Assembly: GCA_019400425.1 (NCBI GenBank)
Contig: JAFREE010000041.1
Location: 1 to 64,000 of the forward strand
DNA from: Hymenochaete sp. R1
Taxonomy: Eukaryota; Basidiomycota; Agaricomycetes; Hymenochaetales; Hymenochaetaceae
Reading direction: 5' to 3'
DNA: 64,000 bases
The notes beneath the pieces are model-generated. The model ran no database searches and was not told the origin of the DNA. It saw nothing but the letters and a program-made list of their open reading frames with translations. Shown piece after piece: positions 46,491 through 59,584 of this stretch. Positions within the stretch are counted from its first letter, which is position 1; the number at the start of each line of letters is the position of its first letter. Both the position numbers and the translations under genes were made by a program.

Positions 46491-47091
46491 ATTGGTCAAA
46501 CGTTGGAGGAAAGTCACGCGTTGGAACAGGCCGAGCTTGGTGAGAGAGATGGGGATTACAGGAGCGAATGTTAGTCAAGGACAGCCCTTTATATATTTTC
46601 GCTCTCGTTCCCTCGCAATAACCTTGACATAGTATTCATAAGCTCATGGGGACATCATGACATAGATACGCTCGGCCGCGGTATTTTGTATCGTGAATAG
46701 CGTAAGTGCCTGCTTAGTGATGTTGTGTGCTTCTCGCCACATGGCCGAGCTTAGTGAGCGCGAGAGGCAAAGGAACTGGTAAAGGTTACAAAGGCAAACG
46801 TCGTCGATCCGGAGGTATCTGCGATGCCTATCTTTCGAGACGAGGCTTGTATTATAATGTATATCGGACCGATCTGATCACGGTAACAAATTATGATATT
46901 CGTTAAATGATTATCTTTATATTCTATATTCTTGTTAATCATATCCAACTACGGTCAAAGCGTTGCTTTGCTTTTCTACACGACTATCGGGCTAACCACC
47001 GTATCGTCAACCATTCGACAGAATGGCAGGACGAGCTGAAACCTTACTTACTGAGGCGCCGGACTGTCCCGTTAGTCTGCGCTGCCGCAAA
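46491..47091. other. GST copy B promoter and 3' flank of next gene
   Basis: About 600 bases. The GST leader next to 46490 is conserved with copy A; the region beyond about 46620 is AT-rich and not recognisable. Confidence 0.5.
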
Positions 47092-48488
47092 CTAACGTAA
47101 ATCAACCAAATGCTTCTTGTACCAACCATCAACGAACTTCATCTCTTCTTCATCCAGATGCGCCTTCCAAAGATCCATTGTAGTGACTTGATCAGCTGCG
47201 GTCTTACCACGAGTCGTGATCTTCTTCATCTCACCCTTCAATTTCTTCAGCTGATCAAGAAGGCTGCTTTCCTCGTCTCTGTTCTCCAAGTTTGTTATCT
47301 GAGCCTGAAACTTATAAGAATCCTTGACCGATAAAATCAACTCATACTCTAGACGCTCTTTATTCCACTCCTCCAGGCGCGAGTATGCGATTTCGCTAGG
47401 GCTTTTACCCCTTTCCTCCTCGAGAATGGCCTTTCGGCGCTGAGAACGCAAAGCAGCGGCATCAAGGTCCTTGATTCCTTTCACTAGTCCAATTGAGGCT
47501 TCTACCTCTGCTTTTGGTTCGGGGCACGGGTCAAGGGCAAGCAGACGCTCAAGTTCATCTACCGCTTTCTTTGCGGTACGAAGTAGCTTTTGAGATGAAG
47601 CGTTGTACTTGTTTTTCTCTTTGGCCACTTCTTCGTCTCTCGCGGAGAAAGTATCGCCCTTTGCCTTCTGATAAGCTTCGCAATCCTGGTCTTGTTGAAT
47701 TTTGGCCGAATAAACCAGATACATCCAATAGTTGGTGGTTCCCTTGTCTGTAAGATAGAAAGTTAGCTTAGTATACTTGATCCGAGACGAAAAAAAAAAT
47801 CAAAATAATTACCGAAGGGGTTATCACTATCACTTATGTCTATATATTTTTCGAATTCTGCATGAACCGCGTCCCTCTCTGATTCATCGGGCAATGCATG
47901 GATGTAGTCTTCCGCCTTCTTCTGAGCACGTTGTAGTACGGCACGCTTTTTCTTGATATCGTTCCGGTATTCACGTTTTTCTATGTCAGACAGTGCGGCG
48001 GAAGATTGCGCTTTAGTATATCCATCCTGTGCGGAAGTGAACTCCAAAAGGGCAATACGCAGTTGCTCCAGTAGAAGCTCCTTCTCGTTGGAATCCAGAA
48101 TAACGGTGAGTTCTGCGTTCAGAGCATCTCGTTCTGCTTCGGGTGCTGACTCGATGAATCCTTCCACTCTTCTCTTGGCCGACTTGAATGCCTCGTTTGC
48201 CGCGTTCACTTTCTTCTGATGTTCCCTCTTACTGACGTCGTCCAGCCCGGTCGTCTTCGCATCAGCATAATTTTGCTTCAGTAGAGCATGATTGGATTTG
48301 GCGTCCTTTAGTCGTTGATACAAGGTCTCCTTGGGCGGGAAGTTTGTATCTGACAAGTGGAATACAGTACAATTAACTTTTCGTTTTGTTCCATCGCTAG
48401 AAAGGGACTTACTTCGTCGCGATCCTTCACCAGATGGGCGCTTGGCCTTGGGAAGGCTTCCGGTAATCTTGCGCTTGCCGCTTGACAT
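47092..48488 (-). CDS. Three-repeat helical protein (unknown function)
   Basis: Three exons, 48488-48413, 48349-47813 and 47747-47092, total 1,269 bases and 422 residues; all joins keep frame (the first intron is also open in frame, so it might be retained). It starts MSSGKRKITGSLPKAKRP, a basic probable nuclear signal. Then come three helical repeats of about 80-90 residues, each with a Lys/Glu-rich helix and an acidic closing helix: KREHQKKVNAANEAF with VEGFIESAPEAERDALNAEL; KREYRNDIKKKRAVLQ with AEDYIHALPDESERDAVHAEF; KEKNKYNASSQKLLR with VDELERLLALDPCPEPKAEV. I do not recognise the family. It has no signal peptide or membrane segment. It is transcribed in the same direction as GST copy B and family U copy B. 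Confidence 0.8.
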
Positions 48489-50906
48489 CTTAAGTACTAA
48501 CAAAGAATTTGAGGAGTGTTGCAGATGAGCGGGTATTCGCGGATGAGGCGATCAATAGTCTTGGAGGAAGCTATGCAATGGCAATGAGGTGAAGCCTTAG
48601 GACAGACGCGCCATTTTTTATACGATGATCTCAGGCATTTTGCAGAACTGCTTCTAAGGTAAGAATTGGGGTGCTCGTTACCTCACTATGCGCCTGAAGT
48701 TAGTCTCGAACACCACTTAGTAAAGGGCAGTAAAAATACCCAACAAAATAGTAGTCCGCGCTCTGCCCAAGGCACCTGTTTCTTGCAGTGTTACTGGCAC
48801 GGGTCTATGTCTCTCCCGCTCAACAACTCGAATTGAGAAGAATAGTAACCAGACTGAGTTGTAGAACTCAAAATCCCGTCCCTTGAGCACGTAAGATAAG
48901 GTACAATGATCCCGATCAGTCATTAGTTACAGCAAACGGATCATGCATAGCGAAATTTACTGGAGTGCAAAGTGAGCATGAAGCTTAGTGTAGGACGTAA
49001 TCAGATTGCTCACTGAGTTTCACAACTCTCATTTCGTCACCATAACTTGCCGGCTCCGATTGACGGGTCTATCGTCGCTGAAAGGTTATATGATAGATAG
49101 AGGAATCAATTATATAGCACCCACCTCCTCCCCAAACTGACCTACAGCCATCGCGCAATCATGTCATAAGCGACAGCGCACGGGATAGCCAAGGTAATCG
49201 AGTGCTTGCATCTATTGCAGCTGCATATCAAACTGCAAAGTCTCCAGGAAAGTCGTCAAACGAGCCACATTGATAAGAAAGAATAGGCTTCGACCTCTTT
49301 CCTTTCCTTTCCTTTGCAGCATAAGATAAGAATAGGTCGCAAAACCGTGACACGTCAAATACACATAGGTTCCTAGCGGTATCAGTAGCCATTAATACTT
49401 TCGGAGGAAGGGGTGAGAGCAATATCAATGTAAAAAGGGCATGACACATACCACTTCTTTTACTAAATTTAGCGCATGGTAGGATGGTCTGTGAAGCTTT
49501 CTCGCTGCAAACAAAGTTCTTGACTTTACGATCGTGCGACGCGCAAAGGAGAAACACCCCTTGCCTCTCGTTATCCGTAGGCATGACGGAAGTGAAGGTC
49601 GCATAGGTGTTCGATGTTCGTCTGAAGGTAGCCCCAGAAAGAGGCAGCGAATAAAAAATTCTCACATTCATAGATTCTGGCCCGCAAAAATGTAGTTTCG
49701 CTCGGTACTTCCAAGACGAAGCGTCGCTTTTTCCGGCCTGAGGTTCAAGTTTGACCCAGTGCGAACCTTATTTGCGTAGCGCGTAGCCAAAGGACAGTTC
49801 AGGTGCCAGAAGCAGTAAGATAAGTTTGCTAGAAACGCGCCAATTCCTTCTTAAATGAAGCATGCCGGTGAGCTTGAAAAATAAGTCCGCGAGATGGCGG
49901 AGGAGGTGATGGAAGCAGAGCAAGAAACCACCGGCAGATCCGCGCTCACTCGGCTAGAAAGCAGCGTCGATTTCCTTTGTCTCTGTCTCGCACTGTCGCG
50001 TACAACACGAGCATCCGTCCGACTGTCCTTTGCACGGTCATCTATGAGCAGACACTCTTGTTTTGCTAAACTATGATTGGACTGGTTCGAGCTCAGTAAA
50101 GTTGTGACGTATACTACGAGGACAGCACAATCTATAAGCGGCTGTTGGAATCACAGCACCCAAATATCCAGTGAAAGGTAACGGAGTCCCTGTTTACTCA
50201 AGTAATACTTAAAATCAACCTGAAAACGAAAGGAGACCAGCTGATGAGCAGTGTCAATGACCTTGAAGCTCAGTCCAACTGTGGATTCGGGCACACCGTG
50301 CCGCACACGCAACTACGAATGCGTCTAAGGAGTCACGATGGCGTCTATGTAAAGGAAGATTCAATTTTTCGGTGAGATATATATTCAGTTTATAAACGTC
50401 CTCGAGCTAATGAATTATGATGCTATTAGAAGGGAACTCAATACAATGTATACTATATACTGTCGGACGCTTGTCCACCCATGTCCACTCGGACTCCGAT
50501 CCGCCTTCCATATCCGGACCTTCTTCCGTCTTCAAACCTGCCGAATGCGACTACCGACGATGCATACTTGCCTTCAATTGGCTCTCGCACTTCAGAGCAT
50601 TTACCTGACCTTGCCAAGCTGTGATTTTTTGCGTCCGGACGTCGCATGATGGGACATTCAAAGCAACAAGTCCAGGGTTATGGCGTGGTTTCCCTAATTG
50701 CTTCCATCTTCGTACGTATTTTCAACTTTGGAACCTCGAGCTCACGCTCTCAAATTCGGTTACGACGGCAGCTTACAACGGCATGACGAACGCTGACCAT
50801 ATATGAAGGCCTTTGAAAAAGCTCTCGATGCTTCAGGAAATTTATCTATCACCTTTCGCTCCCTCCTCGTGTCCGACCGAGGAAGAGAGGAAACCTTTAT
50901 ACCACC
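48489..50906. other. 2.4 kb region without a supportable gene
   Basis: Contains the promoter of the three-repeat gene and of phospholipase B. A minus-strand stretch at about 49770-49230 reads coherently in places (FLLCASHDRKVKNF; KVLMATDTARNLCVFDV), faintly like WD repeats, but lacks a start and good splice signals. A CCTTT pentanucleotide run lies at about 49298-49317. Nothing else was recognised. Confidence 0.45.
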
Positions 50907-53209
50907 ATGATACCCCTCAACCAATCCTTTCGTTGCCTCGTATTATTCTACTCTCTATCTCTCGTCATTAACGTCGAGGCTTCACTCACGCACCACAATG
51001 CCCGCTCCAAGTCTTGGTCTCATTATGCCCGTTTGCATCAGCGTGACCAAACACATTCCGATTTCAAACTCGATGCAACTGTTAGCGTGAACGCGGTCGG
51101 TCAAGTTGACGCGCGCGCGAATTGCCCCGATACGACTGCCATCGCGGAGGCTTATACCCCCAAGTTCGAAGCCTGCCCCGCGGATTTCCAGCTCGTCCGT
51201 GATGCTTCCGCAGGCCTGGGCCCCTCTGAGCAGGCTTACATTCAGTCCCGCGACAACGACACGCTCCCCGGCGCTTGGAACACGTACCTCACGAACGTTC
51301 TCGGCTCATCCAGCAGCTCAAATCTTTCCGCTCCCATTCCAGATTATGTTTCACTTCTTCTGAATGGTTCCGCTTCCGATAGCTCGGGTTATCCTCGTCT
51401 CGCGTTCGCCAACTCTGGTGGGTCATATCGCGCTGCGACTTTCGGTGCGGGTGTGATAAATGCTCTGGATGGCCGAAATGACTCTAGCGTTACTATCGGC
51501 ACGGGTGGACTTCTCCAGGCTGCCAGCTACTTCACCGGCCTGTCGGGCGGCTCGTGGTTCCTCACCTCGATGATGCAGGCCGGGATGCCTACCATTTCGG
51601 AAGTCGTCTTTGGTCTCCCAGGGTCTGAGTCAGACACGAGCATCCAACCGGGTAACAGCGGCTGGGGAGGTTGGAACTCTGCTTTTGACTTGAAGCGTCC
51701 CCGTGACAATCTGATCAAGTTGAATGGATACTACAAGGAGATCGTGAACGAAGTTGGTGGCAAGTTTGCCGCCGGGTTTCCGTTGAGTGTGACGGATCTG
51801 TGGGCAAGGATGTTGGCAAGGCATTTTGCTAACGGGACGCATTCGGATGACTTTTTCAAGGAGTGTTCGTATCACGGAGCAGGTGCGCTGTTATCAGATA
51901 TCACGAACTTGTAAGTTCTATGTTGACTTCGCAGAGATTCGAGTATATCTAAATGCATTTTCACCCTCTCTCTTTCTTCATATCTACAGGCCTCGTTTCC
52001 AGGCACATGAGCTTCCATTCCCCATCGTTGTTACAGATTCGATCGAGCCGAACCAGGATATGAACAATCTCATCGAGGGCAGGTTCGTCCCGTTGACGAA
52101 TCCCATCTTCGAGTTCAATCCTTGTCAGTTTACATTCTTTATAATTGCACATATCACCTAATTAATATGTCTCCCTAGTCGAGATGGGCTCTTATGATCC
52201 GATGCTCGCATCTTTTGCACCTACGAAGTACTTGGGGACGACGAACGCAAGCTCTTGTGTTACGAATTACGACCAAATAACACTTATTGCGGGAACTTCT
52301 TCAAATGTTTTCAACACTTTTAATACATCCGTGAGCTTTCGTCACACTTTTCCACTTCTGGGAAGTTAGTTTGACTGAATTAATCTAATAGGAAGGGGCG
52401 CTCGAGGATTCGGCATCTTGGCAACTTTTCAAGCGCCTCAACGCCTCGTATCCTCAGCCACCTTCCGTTGAGCTTGATACAGCTTTATATCCGAACCCCT
52501 TCCAAGGCGTCAAACCTTCAACGTTCCTTGACTCCAACTCCACATCTCTGAAGCTTGTAGATGGTGGGCAGAATGGTGAGGCTATACCTTTCCAACCCCT
52601 GCTCGTGCAAGCTCGCGGCGTGGATACCATCATCGCACTGGACGGCAGTCGACACGGAGACAACTTCTTCGCCCAAGGAAACGGACTGGTGGTAAGCGCT
52701 CTGTACTTATCTCACCTGCAGCTTGTAGTAGGACTAAACTACCTTTCTTCCAGGCAACGCAAAACCGCACCTCCAATATCCTCCCTGACACTTATTCTTT
52801 CCCTGCCGTTCCGTCCTCCATCGACGATATCGTGTCCCAAAATCTTACTACGCGCCCTACTTTCTTCGGCTGCGCTGAGTCTGCACCAACTCCACTTGTC
52901 ATCTACATCGCAAATGGCGCCCCTGCCCGCGGACAACCTGCCATCACAAACATCACTGGCGACCAGACTGAGTTCACCGCCGCGGAACAACAGGCGTTCT
53001 TAGACCAGGTCTGGGATATTGCAACGCAGGGCGCACCGCCGGCGGGTGTAAGCGAAGGAGAACAAGGATGGGAGACGAAAGACCCTGAGTGGCCGGCGTG
53101 TCTTGCATGCGCGGTTGTGGATCGAGCAAGGGCGAAAATGGAGGGGGTTGAGAGGAGTGGCTTGTGCCAGACGTGCTTCGATAGATATTGTTGGGCTCCT
53201 TCCGCTTAA
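50907..53209 (+). CDS. Secreted phospholipase B / lysophospholipase
   Basis: The start at 50907 opens a signal peptide (LVLFYSLSLVINVEA). Exons are about 50907-51911, then from about 51990, 52180, 52392 and 52754, all joined in frame. The fold is that of fungal phospholipase B (cPLA2-like patatin family). The oxyanion-hole region is ANSGGSYRAATFGAG (about residues 168-182). The nucleophile motif is GLSGGSW with the serine at about 213. The catalytic aspartate motif is VDGGQNGEAIP, then DGSRHGD. Several N-glycosylation sites and a Cys-rich end (CLACAVVDRAR, LCQTCFDRYC) fit a secreted enzyme. It removes acyl chains from (lyso)phospholipids. No GPI tail is visible: it ends CWAPSA. Confidence 0.95.
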
Positions 53210-54050
53210 AATGGCAAGTGAATCCTCAAACGGCGTAACGTGGATATTACATACTGTGCATTCGAATTGGGGTAAAATCAAGGTGTTTGGGTTTCTTACT
53301 CTCCGTACTCTTTTCTTACAATAATTGGCCCGAGTCTCCTGGTTTGCCAGATTGCTCGTTTTATGTATTTAGTCACTCATTTACCAGCCACGATCTTTTA
53401 AGAAACAATTGATTTTAAAACTGTGTGATCAGTCACCTAAAGTCGCTTCGAGGTATATCATGCACAGATTAAATAGCCATTAGAGAAAGAATGGCTTTTC
53501 AGTCTCCGATATACTCTCGATCTGAAAATGGCAACCATGATCTAATCAGACCGGCCGGCAAGTCGGGGAATGCAATGGAACGGAAAGTCCCATAACAGCC
53601 ACCATGCCTACTAGACCTGCCTTCGGAGTCTCCATTCCTTTTGTCCCATCCCCCTCCCCCTACTTATCAAAAAATAATCAGTCGATAAGAAAGATAGTCT
53701 AACCTCTAATCAAGGACAGACGGAGATGGAGACCTTGTATTTCGATTAGTCACGCGCGCTTTAGGAAATAAAGGGAAAATGGGGTAAGGTCAACTGTACA
53801 GGACGATGAGCCACACGAGCGACGCAACCACATCTGGAAGCGAAGATTCATTGTGGCTTGGGGAAACCACATGCCCGCGTATTCGTATATAAGCAAGCAT
53901 ACCGTCTTCCACCGGCATTTTTTTCCCTCAGCAAGAAACCGTCATCAAATCCACACTCCTTCAGTTGTTTTTCCCTTTATTTCTTCTTATCGCCTTTTTT
54001 TCCCTTCCTTTGTAATCACCTTCCGCTTTCTTCTTCCTGGTTGAGTCATT
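53210..54050. other. Intergenic, promoter of the next gene
   Basis: About 840 bases. TATATAAG lies at about 53886-53893, 160 bases before the next start, followed by a long pyrimidine-rich leader (53915-54035), a usual fungal promoter layout. Confidence 0.55.
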
Positions 54051-55356
54051 ATGAACCCCAACATTCTTAAGATCGCGAGGTCCAATGGTCAGAGCAGCGA
54101 ATCGGCAGACTCTAAAGCCTCGGTTAAGCAGCAGATGGACAAGCCGACAAGTCAGAAGGTTGAGGACATTGCTGAGAAGCAAACCAACCCTAAGCCTCGC
54201 CTCGAAGTATGCCTCTATCCCGCTCCTCACTGTGTATATAGTTGACGATACTCCTTCGTAGGGCAATGGATTGCCAAGCACGAATCCATACCGTCGACGC
54301 CGAACAGTCGCGTCCTCTCCCCTCCGCAACACTTTCTTCCCCGAGCCAGGTTCCGTCGGATCCACATTCGTCTTCAACCGCTCACCATCGGAAACCATCA
54401 CGTCCCGCGGCTACCAAGTGACCTTCCCCTTCGACTTCTCCTCAACGTTATTCGAAGAAAGCGAGCCCGAAGAGGACGGCAAGGAAGAAGACCACGCTGC
54501 TGCTGCCGTCGCATGTGCAGCTAAGCTCAAGGAAGTGACGTTCGACCTGAAGAGCGGGGCGGATGCGAGGATTAAGGCTATGGCAGATCAGAGACGTTTC
54601 CAGGAAGCTGCAGAGGCTCGCTCGAGGATGCGCGAGAGCACGCGTTCGGTGGAGATGAGGAAGGAACGTGGGGCGAGTGAGCATAAGGGGATGAACCACA
54701 AGCAACCAGTGCCCCGTGGAAGCGCAAAGACGTTCAGTAAGGGAGCTATGCCGCGCAAGAGTACATCTGCGCAGCCCGTCTTGTCCCCCGAGAACGTCGC
54801 GCCGTCCTTGCCTGCTCAGACCAAGTGAGCTTAGTCTTTCTGCCTCTTGTTACGAATGCTGAACTTACCATATCAATCCTACAAGACCAACCGCTATCCC
54901 TGATGCATCCAAGAACAGCAAGGGTCTCAACGTCTTCAAGTCCGGCAGCATGAAAGAAAGTGCGCTGCTTCTCTACACTCGTCCATCCCGTCTCCCTCGG
55001 CTCATACGTCCCCAGCCCTCGCCCTCTTCAACACCACTGTCAATCTCATCACCGAAGCCCATGCGTCCGCTCCAGAAGAGCACAGCCCAGCCAACGAACA
55101 GCGTCGCAGGAAAGAAGCCAGCGACCGTGCGCACCACTTTTGGGTCATGGTTCAGTGCATGAAGGCCGTTCTTGGGCGCCTGACCATGTTGGAATGGGCA
55201 CTCTCGCAGGCGCGAGTGCACACGAGAGAAGAAGTCGAATCGTATATACGTGAAATTAGAATGTTGGAGCATGCGCAGGGGGTGATGAAGGGGACAATGG
55301 ATGCGTTGAAGGTCAACGAGGAGTGTATTTCCCGCTCTCTCAGACGGCACTGGTGA
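54051..55356 (+). CDS. Unknown protein, disordered N-terminus and helical C-terminus
   Basis: Exon 1 (54051 to about 54206) ends KPRLE. Exon 2 (about 54262-54824) ends at PAQTK. A short exon (about 54884-54959) ends MKE. The last exon (from about 55018) is joined through GTGCGC to CCCAG in frame, giving TLALFNTTVNLITEAH. I chose this splice because the unspliced frame stops at 55162 and is proline-rich, while the spliced frame gives a long helical C-terminus (VMVQCMKAVLGRLTMLEWAL, EVESYIREIRMLEHAQGVMK). It has no signal peptide or membrane segment. The middle is Arg-rich (NPYRRRRTVASSP) with an acidic patch (EESEPEEDGKEEDH). The family is not recognised; a nuclear or cytoplasmic scaffold is possible. 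Confidence 0.72.
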
Positions 55357-57092
55357 GACTCGGAGAAGGAGAATATGTGTTGAACTGCAGAATAATCAAA
55401 TCCACCAACCCTCCTTTAGCTTTCCTCATCTTTTTTTCTTCTCCTTCGGAACATTATTAGAATACACTCATATGTCATGATAAAGGAAACAAACCTGTAT
55501 AGTAACACAAATCAAGAAATAGTACATTTATCACCGTTAAGACGATTGAAGGAGGTTGTCCGAAAAACTTCGACCATCCTCAAGATCCTGATTCATGATG
55601 ATGTCGACGAACAAGCATCTAGATTCATCCCCAAAGCAACATGCTCGTATCTCTATTTCTAAATCGGAGAAGATACCGTTCAGTGCTTCATACTAACCAG
55701 TAATAGCAAAGTAGCACGTACGTACGCGTTAAACACCTTCGTCCTCAATCCTTGGCACCAGAACCATTGCCTTTGACCAAACAAACTCAGCTCATACGCA
55801 TGAGCCGCTATCGACACCACGATGACGCTCGAAATCGAACAGCTTACTATTAACGCACGAACGATTCGTCCGATTAAACCGTTCGCTTCAGCACTGAAGT
55901 TTATCCAGACTTCCGAATGGAAAGGACCACTGAATAGTTCTGAGTGCCCGAGAAACCCCCATCACGAGAGATGCACGTCTACGGTCTAGGAGACAGAAGC
56001 AGCGAGGACGCTCAGGAGATCCCGGTTCGGGCCATTGTCTTCTCCGGCTGGCCGGCTTACCTAAGCAACGAGACACAACATTCGCACGAGTGAGCTTCTT
56101 CGAGTCTCAATCCTTTCTTACACTTTAAAAACGACATATACACCATCGGAAAGAGGACACGAGAGACACAACGAGCCTTATCCCTCGAGCCTCATTCAAA
56201 TTTCATTTCTCCATTAACGTGATGCTTCATAGAATACCGCGGCCAATGTGGAATGTCAACCACATGGATGTGTTCAAGTTCACGAAGTGACCTGATCAGA
56301 CCTTCTTTATGCCCTCAGTTCATTCAAGTAAAAAGCTAGGACTCAAAGTCCGTGAACAATAATATACTTAGCTGGCTTCTGCTCCGTAGCGCGTACAGGG
56401 CATCTAACTTGACCAGTTTTTATCCTGTTCAATTGGTTTGGTCCCGATGACTCTATCTCCATACCCAATGAAAGTCTACGTTTGCATTCAACTTGTCAAC
56501 TTACTAGCTAGCCAGCCAGCCATTCGATTAGCTACTTCCCCACTCGCGAGTGTCCCTCTGCCGAACGGTAGACGGAGATTCCCGTACAAGCCTACAAGCA
56601 TACGTACGGCAAACCAGGTGGAACCAGACCCGCCATTTCTAAACCATACTATGCAAAGTAGCAGACAAAAAAACCCCAATCCAGGCTACTTCAAGAGCGA
56701 GAAATCCCGCCTATTCATCGAGTTCCAAGCCAACGACATTGGGGAGCAGGGAGAAGGGAGAAGGGGAGCGGTAACTTCGTGATGTGAAGCTGACGCCGAT
56801 TAGAAGGGTCCATCTTTCGTTGCTGATAGCAAGCGTACGTACATACTGTTTAAAACACACTGTCAGGAGTCAATTTATTTAGCGAAGAAGAAGAAAAAAG
56901 CACTCAGAACTCACATATACAATGATATACATGTACAACCCAAAATCGGCCACCACACGCGCACAATGTATACCGTACCCACAAGAAGTTTCGCACCCAT
57001 TAACTGATTCGCACGCACGCTTTGAATTCATATACTAGTAGTAGTATGTAGATAATACAGTAGATTGGTGCTTGAGATTAGCCCCATCTCGT
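55357..57092. other. 1.7 kb intergenic region
   Basis: Between converging genes. Open frames are short and on both strands. No RNA gene or repeat was recognised. Confidence 0.5.
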
Positions 57093-58381
57093 CTAGAACT
57101 TCGCAGCTGGGACCGACGGGTCCATTTTCATGTGTACGCCTGACGCTACGATCCGATGATGCGTTTTGTTCCATATCTGTATGAAAAGAAAAATGATAAT
57201 AAGAGAAGAGATGTGGGAGTAAGCCGATTCAGTCAGTCGGCGAATATCGAATACCGAAAACACCAAATACGGTATGGAGAGAAGGACGAACGTCAAACGT
57301 TGCTCCCCTTCTCTCCACCGCTAAAACACACATACCGTACGGCGGAGAAGAGGTCCACGGCAATGGGTGGAGAGAAGGGGATCGAACCAATCACGGAGAA
57401 AAAAGGAAGCCTTCGAACTCACTTCACATCGCGCACTGAGCGTGCGCTGTCCAAGCGAAAGCGACGTGGATACGATTCGGAGGTTGTCTCCTCTGCAGGG
57501 CGCGGGCGAGGGGGCGGGAGACGGAGGGGATGGAAGGTGCATGGGGCGCGTAAAGTCCGGTGTATGGCCAAAGAAGACGAAGACGATGAAGACGATAAAT
57601 ATAAGCAACGGGACGTATAATCAGCATTGGAAATGCGTTTGGCAGGCAAGTTAGAATATCAGAAATTGATTTGTTCTATGAGGCGCCGATACGTGGGAAG
57701 CGGTAGAAGTGTGTGTTGTAGGGGAGGGGAAGGGATAAAAAGAAAAGGGAAGAGGAGAGGGGGCGGCATTGAGGCTTAAACGGACGCAACTTACAACTGC
57801 GCAGGGGAATGGTACACCATGTCGAGAGCTTGAGAGATGGCGAAAACGTTTGATTTTTTGGTGGTGATGGCAAGGATCACGAGCGGGAGAGTGCTGCACC
57901 TGCATCACGATATTAAGTATGAGTATGTTCCGTATGCCTGAATGACTTTAGACAAGAGAATACGCACAGGTCTACGAGGTATGCAGAACATCCACCATGA
58001 ATGTTTCCGTTCCCGTTCAACATATCTGCATACAAGCGTAGTAGTAGTACGGCCAGTCAGCATCCGAACAGAATAGAACAGAACAGAACACAAAAAATCA
58101 AAGCATAACACCACGACTCACCCTCCTCTACCCTCATCTCACACACAACCCTCCGGCTCCTCCGCTTTCTCCCCCACATCCGCACTAACAACACGTATCC
58201 GCCCCCCAACGGCGTCCGCAAACCCCTTTCCCTGACGCATGAACACTGCAAACACCTCCGAGAGCTTCCGTTTGGATTCCTCGGACGCGTTGCCCGCGAT
58301 GGACTTGTGTCGTTCGGGGTCATCTATGAATAGCGGGAGCGGGGGTTGCGTAGCGCGCGACGATGGCGATGAAGGGGACAT
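57093..58381 (-). CDS. Hotdog-fold thioesterase (PaaI/THEM4-like), apparent frameshift in exon 1
   Basis: Five exons on the minus strand. Exon 1 starts at 58381 (ESKRKLSEVFAVFMRQGKGF, FADAVGGRIRVVSADVG) and continues as RVVCEMRVEE. Exon 2 (from about 58028) has DMLNGNGNIHGGCSAYLVDL, with the HGG motif at the catalytic site. Exon 3 has CSTLPLVILAITT and ALDMVYHSPAQ. Exon 4 has GDNLRIVSTSLSLGQRTLSA. Exon 5 has IWNKTHHRIVASGVHMKMDP and ends at TAG (57093-57095). The family hydrolyses acyl-CoA thioesters. The two halves of exon 1 are in different frames, and no intron explains it. A G5 run at 58171-58175 (C5 on the + strand) sits at the switch point. It may be a sequence error or a broken gene. 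A longer start at 58591 is open. Confidence 0.8.
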
Positions 58382-59584
58382 GAGTACGGGTGGGAGACTC
58401 GGAAGTACCTTGGATTTTAACGGAGAACGTAAGTTGGACGGAGAGGTCGAGAGTAGAGAGTCAAGACGATGAGGTAGGTGCGAGACTATGAGAGTGCGCT
58501 CTATCTGTGTCTGTGCATGCACTACTCGGACGTACGACGGCTTAAATAGTCTCCAGCGGCGGGCTGCTGAACGGGCCCGGGTGTTGCTCACGACCCACGG
58601 ACCCTATCTCCTCGATCGATCTCTGTTCACTTCGATATTGTCAATAACAAATTGTTGATGTATTCTCTCCGAGAACGAGAGCAAGTAGGGTCTGGAGATC
58701 AGAAGGACCTTCATAAGTAGAGAAGAGAAGAGCGTGAGAAATTTAGGCCCGGTGCAGTGTTCTCCGACGATGGCCATCTTAGCAGAGAGTTCCCACGCTT
58801 TGCGAGCAATTGAACGCGAAGAAAGGCTGATTTGTGCCAAAGTGTGGGAATAACTAAACGCCGATCTTCACTTTGGTGCCCAGCGATAACGCGGGTAAAA
58901 GATTGTGCAGGGATCGGGAATCGGGAAATACCTTTTCGCCTATATCTCCGATATAATCGACATTCAAGTTACGACGGTCAATCTCGTAGTGGTCGACTCT
59001 GGCACACCAAAATAACTCGTATTTGATTTGATTTGGTATCAAGAGAAACTGCGCAACTATTCCGTAACTACCACGCCCACAGGACGAGTGAACACTCAGA
59101 TTTCACTATGCAGCATAAGAAAGCAAAACAGAAGAAAGGACCGAAAGGGGTCCAAGAACTTGAACTTGAAATCGGAGAAAAGGGAAGCGGTATTAAACGA
59201 CAAAACGGACGATACAGGCCAGCGGTATGTACAAGAAGCAAACAGAAAACGAAGAGAAACGAGGGATAGCCGCGGCGACGAACTGGGACGCGTAGCCATC
59301 CCGAATAATGAATAAGAGACGGATTCGAAGATATAAATGCAGAAGAGGGGAATCATCAACGAATCGAATAAATCAGGACGGGGAAAGACCAAGGGAGAAA
59401 GAAGGCAGCCTTCCTCCCTCCAAAGACCGAAACGAATGCGAGGATGGAGTTATACGAAGGAATGGGAGGGTCAAAATGAGCGTGGCCTTGCACGGCTTGC
59501 GAAAAGAGAGCAGGAAAAAAGGTCTCCGATCCGAAAGAATTGTTGTCCGTATAATCGATAGCAGAGTCAATGCGCGCCTCTCGC
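58382..59584. other. Intergenic, thioesterase promoter and chitinase 3' flank
   Basis: About 1.2 kb. The first 200 bases are the thioesterase leader and promoter; the rest has purine-rich stretches (59100-59420) and no supportable gene. Confidence 0.5.

Noticed and set aside
54960..55162. Proline-rich C-terminus ending at 55162
   Set aside because: Use of the GTGCGC...CCCAG intron gives a longer helical frame that fits coding sequence better.
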